A stretch of DNA of 59,464 nt from Pantoea cypripedii. GTDB lineage: Bacteria; Pseudomonadota; Gammaproteobacteria; Enterobacterales; Enterobacteriaceae. The stretch is taken from positions 1,355,634-1,415,097 of the forward strand of contig NZ_CP024770.1 in the NCBI RefSeq assembly GCF_011395035.1, given 5' to 3'. The notes under the pieces are model-generated. The model did no database searches. It had not been told where the DNA came from and saw nothing but the letters and a program-made list of their open reading frames with translations. A program made the translations under genes and the position numbers. Within the stretch, counting starts at the first letter, position 1, and every line of letters begins with the position of its first letter. Below, piece after piece: positions 17,077 through 26,035 of this stretch.

Positions 17077-18021
17077 ATGGCACGCATCGCGATTTACGGG
17101 GCCGGGGCTGTGGGCAGTGTGATGGCAGCAAAGCTGGCACGGGCAGGGCATCAGGTGAGCGTCATTGCCAGAGGTGCTCACCTGGAAGCGATGCGACGTA
17201 ATGGACTGGAATATATCGCGGACAATACAAGCGATAACGTCAGGGTGACGGCCAGCGAATATGCGAAGGACTTCGGTGTGCAGGATGTCGTTATCTGTAC
17301 GTTAAAATCTCATGCTATTGCCGGGGCAGCTCAGGCGATGAGTTTGTTGCTGGGGCCAGATACGCCGGTGATATTCGCGCAAAATGGATTGCCGTGGTGG
17401 TATTTCAAGGGGCAGAACGCCCCGGGTCTGGATACGCATGGCGTGATCGCCCGCCATATTGGTGTCAGGCGCACTTTGGGTTGCATCATTCATTGCCCGA
17501 GTCAGGTGATTGCTCCTGGTGTGGTGAAACAGGAAGGGAATTCAGCGCGTTATTATCTCGGTGAACCTGAAGGCGGGTTCAGTGAACGCCTGCTGAGGCT
17601 GGAACAAAGCCTGGCACCGGCATTGCCGGTTATTGCTGTTGCGGATATCCGTTACGAGGTGTGGCGTAAACTGCGCATAAATGTCGCCAGTTCATTGCTC
17701 ACTACGCTGACTATGTCGCTTCCTGCCGATGTGATGAAAAGCGCGACGCTGCGTCAGCTGTTCCGGCAACTCCTGATGGAAACAGGGATGATAGCTGCGG
17801 CCCATAACGTAACGTTGCCAGAGGACGTGAGTGACATTATCCAGAGCTTTTCTCACAGCAGGCACGCGCCATCGATGCTACAGGATCTGCTGACAGGGAG
17901 GACGCCAGAGGTGGAAGGGCAACTTATAGCTGTCCAGCAGCTGGCGCGAGTGACAGAGGTGGCAACACCGATGCTGGATATATTACTGGCATTGCTTCTG
18001 CAGCGACTGGAATCTTTCTGA
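17077..18021 (+). CDS. Ketopantoate reductase family protein (PanE/ApbA-like)
   Basis: A 314-residue NAD(P)H-dependent 2-oxoacid reductase of the PanE family. The nucleotide motif GAGAVG is at 8-13, Arg32 in IARG suggests NADPH, the catalytic Lys198 is in WRKLRINV, and the substrate-contacting Glu278 is in RTPEVEGQ. Authentic PanE reduces 2-dehydropantoate for coenzyme A synthesis. This copy sits beside an amino-acid ABC system in an accessory region, so it more likely reduces another 2-oxoacid or oxidises a 2-hydroxy acid. GGGCGGG upstream of the ATG is a usable ribosome site. A 194-bp spacer separates it from the transporter operon, so co-transcription is uncertain. Confidence 0.85.
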   Translation: MARIAIYGAGAVGSVMAAKLARAGHQVSVIARGAHLEAMRRNGLEYIADNTSDNVRVTASEYAKDFGVQDVVICTLKSHAIAGAAQAMSLLLGPDTPVIFAQNGLPWWYFKGQNAPGLDTHGVIARHIGVRRTLGCIIHCPSQVIAPGVVKQEGNSARYYLGEPEGGFSERLLRLEQSLAPALPVIAVADIRYEVWRKLRINVASSLLTTLTMSLPADVMKSATLRQLFRQLLMETGMIAAAHNVTLPEDVSDIIQSFSHSRHAPSMLQDLLTGRTPEVEGQLIAVQQLARVTEVATPMLDILLALLLQRLESF

Positions 18022-18215
18022 GCGGCTGCCAGAGGCGGTGTGGTCAAATGTTTCATTAATTTTTGGCACCGCGATATCAGTGACGCATTGGTATTTGCTG
18101 AATCTGAAGGATTATTCATTTCAGATATTTCATAAGTTTTTTTTATTCTTTGTTTCCCCTGCAAGGATGTGGGAGCGTAACAGGCACACACACGCACTGA
18201 TTTTAAAGGATTTTC

Positions 18216-19043
18216 ATGAGAAACCAAAAAGCAACACATAAGAAAAAAATATTAACAACTGTGTTCCTGACCACGCTGTTAGTTTCCGCTGCCGCCAGTG
18301 CCGATCAGTTAGCGGATATCAAAGCTGCCGGAGAAATCAAGGTCGCAACCTTCGATGCAAACCCACCGTTCGGTTCCATTGACGCCAAAAGTCATGAACT
18401 GGTGGGCTACGATGTGGACTTCGCTAAAGCTCTCGCCAACTCGCTGGGCGTGAAACTGAAACTGGTCGCCACCAATCCGGCAAACCGCATCCCGCTGTTG
18501 CAATCTGGCAAGGCTGATTTGATTGTCGCCGATATCACCATTACCCCGGAACGCGCCCAGGTTATCGATTTCTCCATCCCCTATTTTGTGACCGGCCAGC
18601 AGTTCCTTGTTCCGGCAAAATCACCTGACCAACTGGATAAATACAGCCACGCGAGAATTGGTGCGGTGAAGGGCACGACTGGTGAACAGGCGTTGCATCA
18701 ACGTTATCCGCAGGCCAGAGTCCTTGCCTATGACGATATTCCGCTGGCGCTGACGGCGTTACGCAACGGTAATGTTCAGGCGATTACTCAGGACAGCACC
18801 ATTCTCGCCGGGCTGCTGGCGGCGGCACCGGACAAGGCCAATTTCAAAGTACTGCCGACTCTGCTGAGTAAAGAAGAAATCGGCGTGGGTGTGAAGAAAG
18901 ACCAGCCCGCATTGTTGAAAGCCGTCAATGATGAGTTGCTGGCGCTGGAGAAAAATGGTCAGGCAGCGCAGATCTATAACACCTGGTTTGGTCCGGGTAC
19001 GCCAGCACCTTCACCCCGTAACTTCAGGATTGAAGCGAAGTAA
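18216..19043 (+). CDS. Polar amino-acid ABC transporter substrate-binding protein (family 3)
   Basis: A 275-residue periplasmic protein. The signal peptide covers about residues 1-29 (KKKILTTVFLTTLLVSAAASA), followed by the family 3 core GEIKVATFDANPPFG and VGYDVDFAKALANSLG. It binds polar amino acids or related compounds; L-cystine, glutamate/aspartate and histidine binders are relatives. AAAGGA precedes the ATG. It begins a four-gene operon (binding protein, ATPase, permease, permease) with 4-bp overlaps downstream. The ligand cannot be read from the sequence. A sulfur amino acid fits the surroundings only by inference. Confidence 0.9.
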   Translation: MRNQKATHKKKILTTVFLTTLLVSAAASADQLADIKAAGEIKVATFDANPPFGSIDAKSHELVGYDVDFAKALANSLGVKLKLVATNPANRIPLLQSGKADLIVADITITPERAQVIDFSIPYFVTGQQFLVPAKSPDQLDKYSHARIGAVKGTTGEQALHQRYPQARVLAYDDIPLALTALRNGNVQAITQDSTILAGLLAAAPDKANFKVLPTLLSKEEIGVGVKKDQPALLKAVNDELLALEKNGQAAQIYNTWFGPGTPAPSPRNFRIEAK

Positions 19044-19049
19044 ACGTCT

Positions 19050-19865
19050 ATGTTCCTTATGAAAGCTGTATCCGCGGCCCTGGCTGCGGATTTTTCACAT
19101 CTGCAGAAAGCCAGTGTCACCTTTCGCCGTGCCGGTAAACGTTACGGCGACCGCCAGGTACTGAGTGGTGTGGATTTGCATATTGAGTCGGGCGAAGTGG
19201 TGGCGATCATCGGGCCTTCCGGCTCGGGTAAATCGACGCTGATTCGTCTGATTAACCAACTGGAAAATCTTAGCGAGGGTGAAATTTTTGTCGATAACCG
19301 TCCCACGGCAGGCTTGTCGGGCGCAGGTTTACGCCAGTTACGCAGTCGAATCGGCTTCGTCTTCCAGCAATTTAATTTGTACGCGCATCTGACTGCATTA
19401 CACAACATCAGCGTGCCACTCCACGTGGTGCATGGCTGGAAAAAAGCGGCGGCACAACAGCGGGCCCACGAGTTGCTGGCCCATGTCGGACTGGCCGATA
19501 AAGCATCGCATCTTCCGTCCCAGTTATCGGGTGGTCAGCAACAGCGTGTGGCGATTGCCCGTGCACTGGCATCGTCACCGCAAATCATTCTGTTTGATGA
19601 GCCAACATCCGCGTTGGACCCGGAGATGATTGGCGAAGTGTTGCAGGTCATGAAATCACTGGCACAGAGTGGCATTACCATGATTGTGGTGACGCACGAG
19701 ATGCAATTTGCACGCGAGATTGCTGATCGGGTGGTGTTTATTGATGGCGGGGAGATCCTCGAAGTGGCATCCCCGGCGCATTTTTTCCGCCAGCCGACCC
19801 ATCCGCGGGCCCAGCGCTTTTTGAAAAAAGTGTTAGATCCCCTGCATCAGGATTTTTTCTCATGA
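19050..19865 (+). CDS. Polar amino-acid ABC transporter ATPase
   Basis: A cassette ATPase of up to 271 residues. Walker A GPSGSGKS is at 55-62, signature LSGGQQQR at 159-166 and Walker B LFDEPTSALDP with Asp183/Glu184. The N-terminus is about 20 residues longer than usual (MFLMKAVSAALAADFSHLQ). The ATG at 19059 is an alternative start, and the ribosome site is weak for both. It overlaps the first permease by 4 bp and energises the 18216-21273 importer. Confidence 0.93.
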   Translation: MFLMKAVSAALAADFSHLQKASVTFRRAGKRYGDRQVLSGVDLHIESGEVVAIIGPSGSGKSTLIRLINQLENLSEGEIFVDNRPTAGLSGAGLRQLRSRIGFVFQQFNLYAHLTALHNISVPLHVVHGWKKAAAQQRAHELLAHVGLADKASHLPSQLSGGQQQRVAIARALASSPQIILFDEPTSALDPEMIGEVLQVMKSLAQSGITMIVVTHEMQFAREIADRVVFIDGGEILEVASPAHFFRQPTHPRAQRFLKKVLDPLHQDFFS

Positions 19866-20605
19866 AGCTGCATTTCGACTGGCAAGGGGTACTCAGCGGG
19901 CAGCCATTACAGTGGATCCTGAATGGTTATGTGACCACCTTGTGGGTCAGTGTCATCGGCGCATTACTGGCAACGGCACTGGCCGTGCTGTTGCTGTTTC
20001 TGCGTCTCAGCGGTCATGCGCTGGCGGTACGTGGCGTGGCGTTGTGGGTTTCCCTGTTCCGCAATACCCCGATTCTGGTCCAGTTCCTGTTCTGGTATTT
20101 TTCCGCCTGGAATCTGTTGCCGCGCTTGTGGCGCGACTGGATCAATGCCGACCATCCCGGCGCCTTGTTAGCGGGTGACGTCAGTTGGCTGACGCCTGAG
20201 TTTCTGTGCTCAGCGTGGGGGTTAGGTGCCTTCATCTCCGCCTTTCTGGTCGAGGAGATCAGTGCCGGTTTAAGTGCCGTACCGGACGGACAGCGCGAAG
20301 CGGCGGTCAGTCAGGGATTTTCAGCAGCAATGGCGCTGCGCTGCATATTGTTGCCGCAGGGGTTGGTGAATGCCTGGCAGCCGATAACCGGTCAATACCT
20401 GAATTTGATGAAACTCTCGTCGCTCGCCAGCGGGATCGGTTTTGCTGAACTGACCTATCAGGTACGTCAGGTTGACAGTTATAACGCACATGCGCTTGAA
20501 GCCTTCGCGGTGGGAACGGTGTTGTATCTGGTCACCGGTGTGCTGCTGGGGTTTGCCCTCGGATGGCTGGGACCTGGACGTCGTCTTATGGGAGATGAAC
20601 GATGA
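19862..20605 (+). CDS. Polar amino-acid ABC transporter permease (first)
   Basis: A 247-residue inner-membrane permease of the HisM/GlnP type. The FRNTPILVQFLFWYFSAWNLLP segment, characteristic of polar amino-acid permeases, is near residues 70-90, and the EAA loop is around GQREAAVSQGFS at about 141-152. It is longer than average in the loop between helices 2 and 3 (about residues 90-115). It overlaps the ATPase and the next permease by 4 bp each, and pairs with the next gene as a heterodimer. Confidence 0.92.
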   Translation: MKLHFDWQGVLSGQPLQWILNGYVTTLWVSVIGALLATALAVLLLFLRLSGHALAVRGVALWVSLFRNTPILVQFLFWYFSAWNLLPRLWRDWINADHPGALLAGDVSWLTPEFLCSAWGLGAFISAFLVEEISAGLSAVPDGQREAAVSQGFSAAMALRCILLPQGLVNAWQPITGQYLNLMKLSSLASGIGFAELTYQVRQVDSYNAHALEAFAVGTVLYLVTGVLLGFALGWLGPGRRLMGDER

Positions 20606-21273
20606 ATGGCGGCTTACAGGTTATCCTCGATAACCTGGGGTATTTACTGTGGGGGAACCTCGCCAACGGTGAACCCGGCGGGGTACTACTGACCTTGCTG
20701 ATGGCTATCGGTGCCGCGCTGCTGGCATTCCCGGGCGGTATGGCGCTGGCGTGCCTCGCATGGCGATTCCGTGGGGCGATACGCTCAATGTTGTTTCTGT
20801 GGGCTGAGCTTATTCGCGGCATCCCGCTGATCTTTGTGATCTTCTGGCTTTGGTATTTGCTGCCCGCGCTGACCGGTAGCGATATGCCGGGCGCACTGAC
20901 CGTGACCCTGGCGCTGGCCTGGTTCACGGCTGCCTCGGTGATGCATAGCACGTTAGCTGGATTGCAGGCGTTACCTTCGGGTCAACACCAGGCGGCGCAG
21001 AGCCAGGGATTCTCAGACAGGCAACTGTTGTGGCATATCCTGTTACCGCAGACGCTGCGCAATATCAAACCCTCTCTGGCAGGCATCGGCATTAACCTGA
21101 TTAAAGATACTTCGCTGGCCTTTATCCTCAACGTGCCTGAACTGACGACACTGGCAGGTCAGGTCAACAATCGGGTGCAGGTTTATCCTGCAGCGTTGTT
21201 TGTGTTTACCGGGCTGGTTTACTACCTGTTATGTACCGGGCTGGCGCATCTGGTACAACGGCGCAGAGTCTGA
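20602..21273 (+). CDS. Polar amino-acid ABC transporter permease (second)
   Basis: A 223-residue inner-membrane permease with LIRGIPLIFVIFWLWYLLP near residues 70-90 and the EAA loop GQHQAAQSQGFS at about 127-138. It completes the importer that starts at 18216. A transposase remnant abuts its stop codon directly, so an insertion sequence once entered immediately downstream and any further genes of this operon have been lost or displaced. Confidence 0.92.
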   Translation: MNGGLQVILDNLGYLLWGNLANGEPGGVLLTLLMAIGAALLAFPGGMALACLAWRFRGAIRSMLFLWAELIRGIPLIFVIFWLWYLLPALTGSDMPGALTVTLALAWFTAASVMHSTLAGLQALPSGQHQAAQSQGFSDRQLLWHILLPQTLRNIKPSLAGIGINLIKDTSLAFILNVPELTTLAGQVNNRVQVYPAALFVFTGLVYYLLCTGLAHLVQRRRV

Positions 21274-21446
21274 TGAAGAGAGTGCTCTGTGTCTGTTATG
21301 GCAGAAACTGGGCGAGCACAACGCTGGAAGATTTTATGTGCTTCCTGGACAGGTACATACGCTGGTATAACGAGAGTCGAATCAAAATATCATTAGGTGC
21401 AATGAGTCCGGTGAAGTACCGGCAGCATCAGGGGATCACAACATAA
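21270..21446 (+). pseudogene. IS3-family transposase (OrfB) C-terminal remnant
   Basis: Only the last 50 or so codons of an integrase-core transposase remain. RYIRWYNESRIKISLG followed by AMSPVKYRQ is the typical C-terminus of IS3-family OrfB. The catalytic DDE residues are missing and no full element or both terminal repeats are present, so it cannot move by itself. The bases after the stop (AACAGTCCAGGAAAATA) may be the right end of the element. It marks a junction between the amino-acid transporter cassette and the toxin-antitoxin pair. Confidence 0.75.
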
Positions 21447-21596
21447 CAGTCCAGGAAAATATCCGCATCTCCGAGGCGGACTTCTCAATTTAGCCATTAC
21501 ATAAAAGTACGGGTAATGTATCTTATGTTAAATTAAATATCCTGATGCGCACCCGGAACGCACTTCTCCTGTAGCAACTTTCTTCCAGTTCATCAC

Positions 21597-21902
21597 TCAA
21601 CTACGGCTGTATTGCCCGGCTATTTTTCGGGATGTATGAAGGACCCGTAGAATGCTCACTTTGTTCCCGTCAGCCACATATACAACGATGAAGGGAAAAT
21701 GTGGTATTACAAGCTTTCTATGTTTTAGAGTTCGCCCGACCTGCACTCCCGCCATAGGGTTTTCCTTAAGTATATCCACCATCGTTGCGAGCCTGTCATC
21801 AGCAGCAATGGCGACCAAAGCGCCAGCTTCTTTGTTTAGGTAGAGAAAAATGTCTTCTCTGTCAGTCAGCGCCCGTCTTTCCCAGACTATATTCGTGGTC
21901 AC
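21597..21902 (-). CDS. ParE/RelE-superfamily toxin
   Basis: A 101-residue small basic protein. The N-terminal WERRALTDREDIFLYL helix and the C-terminal VGRTLKHRKLVIPHFPFIVVY and ILRVLHTSRK strands match the ParE/RelE fold. ParE-type toxins inhibit gyrase; RelE-type toxins cleave mRNA on the ribosome. Conserved catalytic residues of RelE are not obvious, which favours ParE. Its start overlaps the antitoxin stop by 4 bp, the usual antitoxin-first order. Confidence 0.87.
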   Translation of the reverse strand: MTTNIVWERRALTDREDIFLYLNKEAGALVAIAADDRLATMVDILKENPMAGVQVGRTLKHRKLVIPHFPFIVVYVADGNKVSILRVLHTSRKIAGQYSRS

Positions 21903-22186
21903 AATTTCCCCTGAGCAGCCCGCTGTCGTAGATCATCCATGCGTTTTGTCACTTCATCATTGTTAAGGTATTCGCCTTCACCGGAGTCATGGCGATTGAA
22001 CGCGTGAGCTATCTGTTGCTCCAGCCAGTGCTCATGATCGCTGTTTTGAAAACGGAGTTCTTCTGCTGCCAGTTCTTCTGCCCGCTGACGCATGAGTTCA
22101 GTAAGGCTCATTTGTTGGCGCTCCGCAGCAAGCATGGCCAAACGTTTCGTTTCTTCATCTATCCGAAAATGAATAGTGCTGCTCAT
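21899..22186 (-). CDS. RelB/DinJ-type antitoxin
   Basis: A 95-residue protein. The start at 22186 is preferred over the in-frame ATG at 22258 because MSSTIHFRIDEETKRLAML is the typical ribbon-helix-helix beginning and AAGAGAC lies upstream. The N-terminal ribbon-helix-helix (about 1-45) should bind the operon's own promoter, and the acidic C-terminal half (EHWLEQQIAHAF and ALKRMD-like helices) should wrap the toxin. Together with the downstream ParE-like gene it forms a type II module that may stabilise the island. Confidence 0.85.
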   Translation of the reverse strand: MSSTIHFRIDEETKRLAMLAAERQQMSLTELMRQRAEELAAEELRFQNSDHEHWLEQQIAHAFNRHDSGEGEYLNNDEVTKRMDDLRQRAAQGKL

Positions 22187-22338
22187 GATGTTGTCTCTTG
22201 TGGTGTCATTTGTGTTGTCATTATGAGGGTAAATCGTCTTAGTGTCATCCCTACACACGAAACTAATTACTCAGGAAAACTACTGATTGCACTTGTTATG
22301 TTAAATACGCTATCCGCACAGACCCCGGACCGCACCCA

Positions 22339-22366
22339 CCCGTAGCGGCGCGATTTATCGCGCGGG
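22339..22366. repeat. REP-like palindrome
   Basis: GCGCGA and TCGCGC flank a TTTA loop inside GTAGCGGCGCGATTTATCG. This is a single extragenic palindrome of the type scattered through Pantoea/Erwinia genomes. It lies between the antitoxin promoter side and the end of the aminotransferase gene. Confidence 0.6.
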
Positions 22367-22414
22367 AGACGTGACATTCCCACTGATGCTTTAGCGCATC
22401 AGCGGGATTAGAAA

Positions 22415-23626
22415 TCATTGTGCTGGGCTCAGTCTTGCACACGCAGCAGCAATGCGCCGCCCAGCCTCTTTCACTGTGTCATTATCGGTGGCAATGGATA
22501 AGCGGAAATACGGCGAGAGCCCATAGGCACTGCCCCCCACGGCAGACACACCGTTTTCCAGCAGATAATCCAGCACATCGGCTTCGCTTTTCAGTTGACT
22601 GCCCCCCGGCCGGTAACGGCCAATCAACCCGCTACAGCGACAGAAAACGAAAAATCCGCCCTGTGGCAACGTCAGTTCCAGGCCATCAATGCCGGATAAG
22701 ATCCCGATGATATCGTCACGCCGCTGCTGATACGCCGCTACCTGTGGCGCGAGGAAATCCAGGCCGCCGTTGTACGCCGCCAGCGCTGCCGCCTGGCTCA
22801 CCGAACTGGCACCGGAACTGATTTGCGATTGCACCACGGTCATGGCAGTGATCAGCGCTTTGGGCCCGGCACCGAAACCAATGCGCCAGCCGGTCATGGC
22901 GTAGGTTTTAGACACGCCGCCGACCAGCAAACTGCGCGCCTGAAAATCGTCCGCCACGTTCAGCAAATTACGGCGTTCACGGCCATCAAACAGAATGTGT
23001 TCGTACAAGTCATCGAGCATGACCAGCACGTGCGGATGCTCGCGCAGCACATCGGCCAGCGCCTGTAATTCTTGCGCTGAATACACCGCACCGCTCGGAT
23101 TTCCCGGATGATTGAGCACCAGCCAGCGCGTGCGCGCCGTGATGCTCGCCGCCAGTTGCTCGGGCAAAAGCTTATAACCCTGCTCCAGATGACATTCCAC
23201 CAACACCGGCGTGCCGCCATTAAAGCGCACGCTGTCCGGGAACGTCGGCCAGTACGGCACCGGCACAATCACTTCATCACCGTCGTTTAATGTCGCTGCA
23301 AACGCGTTGAAAATGATCTGCTTCGCGCCGTTGGCAATAATCAGGTTATCGATGCCAAACTCCAGCTGGTTTTCCTGCCGCAATTTGCGCTGCACCGCCT
23401 CGCGCAGCGCCCGTATTCCGGGCGTTGGCGTGTATTTGGTTTCACCGCGCGCAATAGCCTCGTACGTTGCCTGTTTGATGTGCTCCGGCGTATCAAAGTC
23501 CGGTTCACCGGTGGTGAGATCCAGAATATCTACGCCGGCCTTTTTCAGATCATTAGTACGCTGCTTTGCCGCCGCATTGGCAGAAAGCGAAACGCGTTGC
23601 ACGCGCTGTGACAGCGAAATCGTCAT
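22415..23626 (-). CDS. PLP-dependent class I aminotransferase (aspartate aminotransferase-like)
   Basis: A 403-residue fold-type I enzyme. Lys240 (GGVSKTYAMTG) would form the Schiff base with pyridoxal phosphate. Asn176 (HPGNPSG), Asp205/Asp206 and Tyr208 (LDDLYEH) contact the cofactor, and an Arg near the C-terminus (PYFRLSI) binds the substrate carboxylate. It transfers an amino group between an amino acid and a 2-oxoacid. It is the last gene of a three-gene leftward operon (dehydrogenase-like, LLM monooxygenase, aminotransferase), 15 bp after the monooxygenase. In the context of S-(2-succino)cysteine use, it could act on a sulfur amino acid or on oxaloacetate. Specificity is not readable. 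Confidence 0.92.
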   Translation of the reverse strand: MTISLSQRVQRVSLSANAAAKQRTNDLKKAGVDILDLTTGEPDFDTPEHIKQATYEAIARGETKYTPTPGIRALREAVQRKLRQENQLEFGIDNLIIANGAKQIIFNAFAATLNDGDEVIVPVPYWPTFPDSVRFNGGTPVLVECHLEQGYKLLPEQLAASITARTRWLVLNHPGNPSGAVYSAQELQALADVLREHPHVLVMLDDLYEHILFDGRERRNLLNVADDFQARSLLVGGVSKTYAMTGWRIGFGAGPKALITAMTVVQSQISSGASSVSQAAALAAYNGGLDFLAPQVAAYQQRRDDIIGILSGIDGLELTLPQGGFFVFCRCSGLIGRYRPGGSQLKSEADVLDYLLENGVSAVGGSAYGLSPYFRLSIATDNDTVKEAGRRIAAACARLSPAQ

Positions 23627-23641
23627 ACCGTTATCCTTATA

Positions 23642-24946
23642 TCAGAGCGCGGGCAAACCCAGGTTTTCGCGCAATGTGCTGAATTCATACTCTTCGCGAA
23701 ACAACCCGCGACGGCGTAATTCCGGGATCACCAGCTCGACGAACAGCGAAAGCTGTTCTGGCATGATGGCAGGCATAATATTGAAACCGTCCGCGCCGCC
23801 CTGCTCCAGCCAGTGCTGGAAATCATCGGCGATGTCTTCCGCTGTTCCCACCAGTACGCGGTGTCCGCGCGATCCGGCGGCAATCGCAGCCAGTTCACGC
23901 AGGGTCAGATTTTCACGGTAGGCCAGATCAGTGAGCAGTTTCACTCGGCTCTGATTGCCTTCACCGGCAGGCACATCCGGCACCGGACCGTCGAGCGGGA
24001 ACTGGCTAAGATCCATGTTAAAGCGGGTCGAAAGCTGACGGATACCGTTATCGATATCCACCAGCGAATTGAGTTCACGCCACGTTTCACGCGCTTCTTC
24101 CCGCGTGCGGCCAACAATCGGCATCACGCCGGGCAGGATCAGCACATGATCCGGATGTCGCCCCGCGTCTTTTACCTGCTGTTTCTGCGAACGGTAAAAT
24201 GTCTGCGCGTCTTCCAGCGTCGCGGCGGCGGTAAACACGACTTCGGCGGTAGCGGCAGCCAGCTTCTGGCCGTCCGCGGAAGAACCGGCCTCGATAATCA
24301 CCGGACGTCCCTGCGGTGAACGCGTAATATTCAGCGGCCCCTGCACCTGGAAGTATTTCCCGCGATGATCGATAGGCTGAATTTTTTCATTCACGAAATA
24401 CTGGCCACTGGCTTTGTCCGGCTCCACCGCTCCTTCCTGCCAGCCTTCCCACAGCTTGAACGCCACATCGAGAAACTCGTGTGCCACCGCATAACGTTCG
24501 GCGTGCATCGGCATATCTTCACGGCTGAAATTGCGCGCCACGTCGGTGGAAAACGACGTCACTACGTTCCACGCCGCACGACCATGGCTGATGTGATCCA
24601 GTGACGAAAAGCTGCGTGCCAGATTAAACGGGTCGGTAAAGGTGGTGGATGCGGTTGCCGCCAGCCCGATATGACGGGTCTGCACTGCCAGCGCCGCCAG
24701 CAATGTCAGCGGTTCGAGGCGCGCCATGGTGGAAGGCAGACGGTAAACGCTGGTCGCCAGCGCGTCTCCGATGAAGAACATGTCGAACTTGCCTTCTTCG
24801 GCTTTTTTAGCGATCCACGTCAGCCATTCGACGTCCGTTGGCGAACCGAGTTTTTCGGTTAAACGCCAGCCGCTGACGTGATGCCCGAGCGGTTGCACAA
24901 ACAGGCCGAGGCGCAGCTTCCTGGTGTTTTCTGAAGAAGAAGTCAT
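23642..24946 (-). CDS. NtaA/SnaA/DszA-family FMN-dependent monooxygenase (YxeK-like position)
   Basis: A 434-residue luciferase-like enzyme with SSLDHISHGRAAWNVVTSF at about 114-132 and ITRSPQGRPVIIEAGSS further on. In the B. subtilis yxe operon a member of this family (YxeK) oxygenates N-acetyl-S-(2-succino)cysteine to release N-acetylcysteine and oxaloacetate. The same family member next to YxeL/P/Q/MNO equivalents makes that role plausible here. However, the cluster also has a lyase that elsewhere replaces YxeK, so this gene may act on another thioether. The gene lies 9 bp after the dehydrogenase-like gene. It needs reduced FMN from an outside reductase. Confidence 0.9.
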   Translation of the reverse strand: MTSSSENTRKLRLGLFVQPLGHHVSGWRLTEKLGSPTDVEWLTWIAKKAEEGKFDMFFIGDALATSVYRLPSTMARLEPLTLLAALAVQTRHIGLAATASTTFTDPFNLARSFSSLDHISHGRAAWNVVTSFSTDVARNFSREDMPMHAERYAVAHEFLDVAFKLWEGWQEGAVEPDKASGQYFVNEKIQPIDHRGKYFQVQGPLNITRSPQGRPVIIEAGSSADGQKLAAATAEVVFTAAATLEDAQTFYRSQKQQVKDAGRHPDHVLILPGVMPIVGRTREEARETWRELNSLVDIDNGIRQLSTRFNMDLSQFPLDGPVPDVPAGEGNQSRVKLLTDLAYRENLTLRELAAIAAGSRGHRVLVGTAEDIADDFQHWLEQGGADGFNIMPAIMPEQLSLFVELVIPELRRRGLFREEYEFSTLRENLGLPAL

Positions 24947-24955
24947 GAGATGTTC

Positions 24956-26035
24956 CTAAGAATAGTGTTGATTTTCTGTCGCCCGCAGGGCTTTTTCGAT
25001 ATGTTCGGCGGTCATGGAAAACGGCAGCCGAGCCGCGTTTTCGGCAGAGAACTTCACTTCACAGGCAATCGCCGAAAGGATTTCATCACGGTTGCCCTTG
25101 AGTTCCGGTAATACCAGCGGCGCGTCGTACTGCCGCAGCAGCGCCAGCAGTTGCGGATCCGGTTCGCCGCTGTCGCTTTCCATCAGTGACTGCACCAGCA
25201 GGCCGAAACCGACTTTTTCGCCGTGCAGCCAGTCGTGCAGCTCAGGCTGATGGGTAAAACGGTTATGAATGGCATGCGCCACGCCTGGGGCCGGGGTTTC
25301 ATCGCGCATGCTGTTTGCCATGCCCGCTGCTGCGATATTGGCGTCGATCACTTTGATCAGTGCCGGAGTGACTTCGTGGCGGGCGTTATCGAGCACGGCC
25401 TGCGCACCGTATTTATCAAAGGTTTCGACTGCCAGTTTTGCGGCCTGAATCTTCAGGTTCAGCGCCAGGCTGTCATCGTTTTTTTGTTTATACGGACGGA
25501 ATTCGTACCACTTCGCCAGCGCGTCCACGATACCCGCTTTCAGGTAACGCACATCGTTTTGCGCAATCACTTCGCTGTCGACCAGCACCATCAGCGGCAT
25601 ACGCGATAACGGCTGGCTGCGGACATGCCCGCCGTGCGCGTTATAAATAATGCTGACCGGCGACCAGGCGGCGCAGGTTGCGGCCACCGTCGGCAGCGTC
25701 ACCAGCACAATATCGCCGATCAGATTCGCGATGGCTTTGGCGCAGTCCAGCACGCGCCCACCGCCGATACCCAGCACCAGCGTTGCATTTTGCGCGCGCA
25801 CGGCGGTGAGATGCGTTTCAATCGCGGCATCGGTGCATTCAGTGGTCAGGAAATTCACCTGCCAGCGGATCCCCGCGTCACGCAGGCTGTTTTCCAGCTG
25901 AGGATTCACCGCCTGCCACGCTTTCGGGCTGGTGATAATGGCAATTTCGGTGGCGTGAACGGCAAGAAGTTCGCCGACGCGGGCGCGCAGTCCCGGCTGA
26001 TGGTGATAGGTTTGCGGTGATTTTATAGCGAACAC
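24956..26035 (-). CDS. Iron/zinc-type alcohol dehydrogenase family, hydroxycarboxylate dehydrogenase (HcxA/GldA)-like
   Basis: A 359-residue NAD-dependent dehydrogenase of the glycerol dehydrogenase group. The nucleotide loop GIGGGR is at 89-94, the signature PTVAATCAAWSP at 115-126, and metal ligands are Asp171 (GIVDALAKW), His254 (VAHAIHN) and His271 (WLHGEKVG). E. coli HcxA (YbdH), the closest family I recognise, reduces 2-oxo acids to 2-hydroxy acids. It heads the leftward operon with the monooxygenase and aminotransferase and is divergent from the lyase operon. A clear paralogue at 43315-44412 has the same ligands at the same residue numbers. Confidence 0.88.
   Translation of the reverse strand: MFAIKSPQTYHHQPGLRARVGELLAVHATEIAIITSPKAWQAVNPQLENSLRDAGIRWQVNFLTTECTDAAIETHLTAVRAQNATLVLGIGGGRVLDCAKAIANLIGDIVLVTLPTVAATCAAWSPVSIIYNAHGGHVRSQPLSRMPLMVLVDSEVIAQNDVRYLKAGIVDALAKWYEFRPYKQKNDDSLALNLKIQAAKLAVETFDKYGAQAVLDNARHEVTPALIKVIDANIAAAGMANSMRDETPAPGVAHAIHNRFTHQPELHDWLHGEKVGFGLLVQSLMESDSGEPDPQLLALLRQYDAPLVLPELKGNRDEILSAIACEVKFSAENAARLPFSMTAEHIEKALRATENQHYS

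Noticed and set aside
18038..18241. A 67-codon frame between the PanE-like gene and the binding protein
   Set aside because: It overlaps the start of the binding protein in another frame, has Phe-rich random composition and no ribosome site.
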